Positions 5,808-9,025 of a DNA stretch of 9,025 nt are shown one piece after another. The stretch covers positions 1 through 9,025 of the forward strand of contig JAAXQM010000039.1 in NCBI GenBank assembly GCA_012974295.1, written 5' to 3'. Source of the DNA: Dehalococcoidales bacterium (GTDB lineage Bacteria; Chloroflexota; Dehalococcoidia; E44-bin15). The translations under genes and the position numbers were made by a program. The stretch's first letter is position 1; the number at the start of each line of letters is the position of its first letter. The notes below the pieces were generated by a model, which saw only the letters and a list, made by a program, of their open reading frames with translations, did no database searches and had not been told where the DNA came from.

Positions 5808-6929
5808 GTGAGCGATGTGACTGAGGCAAAATCGATTAATTTCTTAAGAGGGGTTCCTTCTGATGAGGTTCTGGAACGACTAATACCGATAGCATCCGAA
5901 GGATATGAAAAGGCAATAAAAAAATATGGGACGGGTGTACTTCAATACGGACATTTTAACGGCTTCGAGCCATTGAGAAACATTATCGGTGAAATTCATC
6001 ATACTGACCCGGGACGAGTCGTTGTCGGCAACGGAGGCATGGAGGTAATTTCGCTTTTCCTCAAATCATTACCCAGGAATAGTACCATTATCATTGAGGA
6101 GGCGACCTATGATCGTGTTGTCCTCGATGCTGAAATATATGGCCATAACCTGATAGGAGTTGAATTGACACCCGTAGGTGTCAATTTGGATCAATTAAGA
6201 GAAATGGTTAATAAATACTCTGTTGCTGCTTTCTATGGGATTCCATTTCATCAGAATCCGACGGGTATTAATTATTCGGAAGAAAACCTGAAATCTGTTG
6301 AACAGATATGTAAAGATAAAGGCATTATTTGCGCTTGGGACATCTGCTATGAATCCCTTCGATATGATGGGAAAAAGAATATACCCATTAGAGTTTCAGA
6401 TTGGGGCCCCGTTCTGATTAACTCCTTCACTAAGACGATTTCACCGGGGACAAAATGCGGATATATTGTTTTACCCATGAACTTTGTCGACCAGATGATG
6501 AGAGTTGTGGCAAATACCAGAATAAATCCAAATCTGCCCACCCAGGCGTTCATTTCAGATTTTATCGAATCCGGGGAATATGAGAAGTTTTTGGACTATA
6601 TATGCAGGTTATATAAACCCAGAATGGATGCATTGAACGAAGCGTTAAACACTCATTTCCCAGGTGCTTTTGCGACTGACATGAGCGGTGGTTTTTTTAC
6701 ATGTCTAACCTTAATGAAGATAACACCGGAACAGGAGCAATCCTTTGTCAATGCTTCGAAGGAAGCCGGGATAGGTATCGCCGCAGCCTGGGATGCTGTT
6801 GCCCCGAATTGCAGAGATTCAAAACGGCAAAAGGGTCTTTTTATGCGTTTAACCTTCCCTGCTTTTAAACCAGATCAAATTACATGGGGAATTTCTACTC
6901 TCAAGAAAGTCGAAGTTGCTTTTCAATAA
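5808..6929 (+). CDS. PLP-dependent aminotransferase, class I/II fold type I
   Basis: A 373-residue fold-type-I PLP enzyme, probably an amino-acid transaminase. Motifs in order: LQYGHFNGFEPLR (45-57), the phosphate-cup segment VVGNGGMEV (72-80), EEATYDR (97-103), PFHQNPTG (146-153, with Asn150 for the PLP O3'), AWDICYE with Asp178 and Tyr181, the Schiff-base lysine in SFTKTISPG (Lys209), and FMRLTFP with the carboxylate-binding Arg347. The site that is usually Arg in SxSKxxxPGxRxGY is Lys216 here (PGTKCGY). The arrangement resembles the LysN/2-aminoadipate and MocR-related aminotransferases, but without a DNA-binding domain. It starts at GTG 5808 with a strong AGGGGAGGGA site (5791-5800); the only near alternative, TTG at 5803, runs into TGA. 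The substrate is not determinable. Confidence 0.9.
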   Translation: MSDVTEAKSINFLRGVPSDEVLERLIPIASEGYEKAIKKYGTGVLQYGHFNGFEPLRNIIGEIHHTDPGRVVVGNGGMEVISLFLKSLPRNSTIIIEEATYDRVVLDAEIYGHNLIGVELTPVGVNLDQLREMVNKYSVAAFYGIPFHQNPTGINYSEENLKSVEQICKDKGIICAWDICYESLRYDGKKNIPIRVSDWGPVLINSFTKTISPGTKCGYIVLPMNFVDQMMRVVANTRINPNLPTQAFISDFIESGEYEKFLDYICRLYKPRMDALNEALNTHFPGAFATDMSGGFFTCLTLMKITPEQEQSFVNASKEAGIGIAAAWDAVAPNCRDSKRQKGLFMRLTFPAFKPDQITWGISTLKKVEVAFQ

Positions 6930-6992
6930 ATTGATGGGCCGGAAAGTGTAACTCTGGGAGTGCTCCAATAATCGGAGGCTGATCAAGTTCTT

Positions 6993-7754
6993 GTGATGAA
7001 TAATCAATTAAGACGCTATATGCAATGGGGCAATTGCTATAACGTGAGGGAGATGGGTGGTTATCGTACACAACTCGGGGGATATACCCGTTGGCGGTCC
7101 TTTATCCGAGCAGACAATTTGGGACGATTAACCCCGGAAGGAAAGGATGCCCTGGTTGCGTATGGTGTAGAGACCATTATCGATCTGAGAGATAGGCGAG
7201 AGGTCGAAATTTCACCTACAATTGAGATTGCATCATCAAACGGTCTGACTTCACTGACGATTATAAACCTTCCACTGATGGAGATGGACAGTGAGAGTGG
7301 AAAGGGGAATTTCGATCACTTGACGTCGATTGAAGAACTCTACCTTTGGATGCTAGGGGCATTTCAGAGTAATATCGCTCGTGTAATGAAGGAGATTGCG
7401 GATTCGAAAGACGGGACTGTAGCATTTTACTGCCATAGCGGTAAAGACCGAACCGGTTTAATAGCAGCCATGCTATTAGATGTTGTCCAGGTACCCAGGT
7501 CAGTTATTGCCGAAGATTATGCACTCAGCGCTAGCCTACTCGAACCGGCCGGAGAAACGATATTTGCCGATTTCGCCTTGACACCGGAGCGGCGCGAGAA
7601 ACTGAAAATCTTCATGGGATCACCACCGGGAGCAATCCTCGCAGCGTTGCATTACATCAACTCTACCTATGGCAGCGTTGTGGACTATCTTCTGTCGGGC
7701 GGCGTGACGACAGATGATTTATATCGTATAAAATCTCGTTTCCTTGCGTCATGA
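6993..7754 (+). CDS. Protein tyrosine/serine phosphatase
   Basis: A 253-residue phosphatase of the dual-specificity type (Y_phosphatase3-like). The N-terminal GNCYNVREMGGYRT (13-26), IRADNLGRLTPEG (38-50) and TIIDLRDRREVE (61-72) are the family's lead-in. The catalytic P-loop is YCHSGKDRTG (146-155) with Cys147 and Arg153 in the CX5R signature, and VIAEDYALS (171-179) follows. The likely role is dephosphorylation of phosphotyrosine, phosphoserine or a small phosphoester in the cytoplasm. The start is GTG 6993 or the adjacent ATG 6996; the nearest Shine-Dalgarno, GGAGG (about 6974-6978), is rather far from either, and ATG 7020 is a shorter option. It lies 63 bp after the aminotransferase on the same strand. 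The stop codon lies inside the first arm of a 28-bp direct repeat. Confidence 0.9.
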   Translation: MMNNQLRRYMQWGNCYNVREMGGYRTQLGGYTRWRSFIRADNLGRLTPEGKDALVAYGVETIIDLRDRREVEISPTIEIASSNGLTSLTIINLPLMEMDSESGKGNFDHLTSIEELYLWMLGAFQSNIARVMKEIADSKDGTVAFYCHSGKDRTGLIAAMLLDVVQVPRSVIAEDYALSASLLEPAGETIFADFALTPERREKLKIFMGSPPGAILAALHYINSTYGSVVDYLLSGGVTTDDLYRIKSRFLAS

Positions 7755-7777
7755 TATGGTTTCTCCTAACAGGAGAC
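7750..7777. repeat. 28-bp direct repeat, left arm, flanking copy C
   Basis: This stretch (CATGATATGG...AACAGGAGAC) recurs at 7893-7920 with a single difference (C at 7766, G at 7909). It includes the last bases of the phosphatase gene with its TGA. An internal 6-pair stem TCTCCT/AGGAGA (7762-7767/7771-7776) is intact here and broken by the substitution in the right arm. Confidence 0.9.
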
Positions 7778-7792
7778 TGCTGGAGTAGTCTC
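7773..7792. other. Near-palindrome at the left junction of copy C
   Basis: GAGACT (7773-7778) pairs with AGTCTC (7787-7792), and the centre adds further near-matching pairs, making an almost perfect 20-base palindrome. Its left half, GAGACTGCTG, equals the outer end of copy B, and its right half is the left end shared with copy B in element orientation (TAGTCTCAA). It may be a remnant of two element ends joined together. Confidence 0.6.
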
Positions 7793-7795
7793 AAT

Positions 7796-7886
7796 CAACC
7801 CCCTAATCTCCCAATCTTGGGGGATATAAAGCTGGGGGATACCCCCAGACCCCCGGCAGGAAGTATCATGCACCTCTTTTTCAGCA
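7796..7886 (+). repeat. G/C-tract repeat copy C
   Basis: A 91-bp copy from CAACCCCCT to CTCTTTTTCAGCA. Hairpins: 7807-7814/7817-7824 (one T-G pair, tight loop), 7832-7838/7842-7848 (CTGGGGG/CCCCCAG, perfect, 3-base loop) and 7856-7861/7866-7871 (GCAGGA/TCATGC, one mismatch). The T tract after the first hairpin is replaced by ATATAAA, so it is not terminator-like here. TAGTCTCAAT precedes it and TTCTC follows. It starts 42 bp after the phosphatase stop. Confidence 0.87.
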
Positions 7887-7892
7887 TTCTCG

Positions 7893-7920
7893 CATGATAT
7901 GGTTTCTCGTAACAGGAGAC
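7893..7920. repeat. 28-bp direct repeat, right arm, flanking copy C
   Basis: It matches 7750-7777 at 27 of 28 positions and begins 6 bases after the end of copy C. Together the two arms bracket the repeat element like an unusually long target duplication, or like a duplicated gene end. Confidence 0.9.
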
Positions 7921-8120
7921 GATATTTATGCCACCTCTGATCAGAAGCTATAGTGTTGGTGCTTTGTATCGATAAATTGTAGCTGTAGGAGTTCGTAGAG
8001 GAGGGCTGCTAGGTTTAAACATGCGGTAAGATAATGATGGCAGTGATTCAAGTAACTGTTAAATACTACGATAGTAAAATATCAACGAAATGCACCTGTA
8101 GGGGGAGATTGCCAAGTCAG

Positions 8121-8990
8121 TTATTTTATGGGATTTGATTTGAGATGCGCCAGGATTTCATTATACGAGCTCTCGGGTTCTTCCTGGATCAACCAATGGC
8201 CAGCATCCAACTCGACAAGCTGATATGGACCTTTCATGTATTGCGCCGTCCGTTCTACCGCTGCCCGGCCGATTGCAATATCCTGGTTACCCCAGATGAG
8301 CAGTGTTGGATGTGATACCATACCGAACATTGCTCCCTGATAACCCTTTTCTAGTCCGAAAGAATTTGCACGATACCAGTTGAGTGCAGCTGTGAGTGCA
8401 CCTGGCTGAGAGAATACTGTAACATACTCCTCCACTTGTTCTTCCGACATAGATGACCAGAGTGCGCGCAATGTTTCGAGATTATTCGCAATAAGTGTTT
8501 TTTCTGGCTGCTCTGGCAATCTAAAAAAAGCCATGTATTGACTGCGTTGCTGCTGGTCGGGATCATTAGCAAGTGCAGACCTAAACGCGTCTATGTGGGG
8601 TACGGACATGGCTGTCCAGCTATATACGCGCTCTGGATAAAGATACAGTAGGATCCATCCAATGACAGATCCCCAGTCATGCCCGATTAAATGGAAACGT
8701 CTAAAACCAAGCTCATCAGCTAGAGCAACAACATCAGAGGCTAACTCTTGGTAAATGTACTTTTCTACTCCTTCAGGACGAGCATTTGGGCTGTAACCTC
8801 TTTGATCAGGCGCGAAGCAACGATATCCTTCATCGGCCAACCGTTCCATCAGATTTGCCCACATAATGGAAGTCTCTGGAAAGCCATGGAGTAAAATGAC
8901 CGGCTCACCTGTACCATTATCCGGACCAGCTCCCCTGCTGCGAAAAGTCATTCCATTTACTTCAATCTCGAGAGCCGTATATTCAGCCAT
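8121..8990 (-). CDS. Alpha/beta hydrolase, epoxide-hydrolase-like (Asp nucleophile)
   Basis: A 289-residue alpha/beta hydrolase with Asp as the nucleophile. It shows the oxyanion motif HGFPETS (35-41), PDQRGYSPNARP (61-72), nucleophile elbow IGHDWGS with Asp105 followed by Trp, the acid in WGNQDIAIG (Asp237) and the histidine in DAGHWLIQEEPE (His265). NWYR (204-207) in the lid supplies a Tyr206 placed like the epoxide-activating tyrosine of soluble epoxide hydrolases. Haloalkane or fluoroacetate dehalogenases share the Asp-His-Asp plan; HGFP plus NWYR favours an epoxide hydrolase, but the reaction is unproven. ATG 8990 has AAAGGG (complement of about 8998-9003) upstream. It is convergent with the phosphatase, and its promoter is cut off by the window edge. 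Confidence 0.92.
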   Translation of the reverse strand: MAEYTALEIEVNGMTFRSRGAGPDNGTGEPVILLHGFPETSIMWANLMERLADEGYRCFAPDQRGYSPNARPEGVEKYIYQELASDVVALADELGFRRFHLIGHDWGSVIGWILLYLYPERVYSWTAMSVPHIDAFRSALANDPDQQQRSQYMAFFRLPEQPEKTLIANNLETLRALWSSMSEEQVEEYVTVFSQPGALTAALNWYRANSFGLEKGYQGAMFGMVSHPTLLIWGNQDIAIGRAAVERTAQYMKGPYQLVELDAGHWLIQEEPESSYNEILAHLKSNPIK

Positions 8991-9025
8991 CTAGATACCC
9001 TTTCTACTCATGTAATAGATAATTA

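Larger units (their letters stand above)
7755..8120. other. 366-bp gene-free region between convergent genes
   Basis: The left half holds the 28-bp direct repeats and copy C. The right half (7921-8120) contains a 10-bp palindrome TCTGATCAGA (7936-7945) and GTTTAAAC near 8013-8020, with no frame of good quality. I see no convincing intrinsic terminator for either convergent gene. Confidence 0.65.

Noticed and set aside
2711..7886. CRISPR array from recurring G/C-tract repeats
   Set aside because: Copies are kilobases apart, in both orientations, internally structured, and there are no regular spacers or cas genes.
7750..7920. Complete insertion sequence at the phosphatase gene end
   Set aside because: Only about 115 bp lie between the direct repeats and no transposase or coding capacity is present.
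8005..8029. Small gene starting with ATG after GGAGG near 8000-8023
   Set aside because: The ATG near 8021 is followed after one codon by TAA, so no product is made.
8121..8990. Haloalkane dehalogenase
   Set aside because: The Asp-Trp nucleophile elbow is shared, but HGFP and the lid NWYR are more typical of epoxide hydrolases; I kept the general call.

Overview
The window is chromosomal DNA of moderate G+C from what looks like an anaerobic or syntrophic bacterium. The hints are an acyl-CoA dehydrogenase of the kind with Asp in place of the catalytic Glu, a FadA-like thiolase, and a short archaeal-type thymidylate synthase. Chloroflexota (Dehalococcoidia) or Desulfobacterota would fit, but I cannot settle the lineage from sequence alone. 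Eight full-length protein genes are present, with no RNA gene, CRISPR array, transposase or phage gene.

Left part (139-3697), all on the minus strand: a Sir2-type deacylase, then a thiolase and an acyl-CoA dehydrogenase. The thiolase and dehydrogenase are 24 bp apart, both with good Shine-Dalgarno sites, and look like a two-gene beta-oxidation-type operon. The sirtuin lies 232 bp upstream on the same strand and could remove acyl marks that reactive acyl-CoAs leave on proteins (inference).

Middle (3698-7754), all on the plus strand: an alpha/beta hydrolase divergent from the sirtuin, then thymidylate synthase, a class I/II PLP aminotransferase and a protein tyrosine/serine phosphatase. The last three are separated by 83 and 63 bp and may be cotranscribed from a promoter-like TAGACA-N17-TAGAAT at 4945-4973. 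They share no obvious pathway. The right end (8121-8990) is an epoxide-hydrolase-like alpha/beta hydrolase on the minus strand, convergent with the phosphatase.

The most notable non-coding content is a family of about 91-97 bp G/C-tract repeats: three good copies (2711-2807, 4776-4869 inverted, 7796-7886) and a diverged, possibly truncated fourth at the left edge (about 9-86). Each complete copy folds as three successive hairpins. One hairpin has a completely different stem sequence in one copy while the pairing is kept. All copies sit just 3' of a gene. The copy at 7796-7886 is bracketed by a 28-bp direct repeat (27 of 28 identical), and GTCTC/GAGAC motifs recur at copy ends. This looks like a small non-autonomous mobile or structured RNA/DNA element. 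No protein that could mobilise it is in the window.
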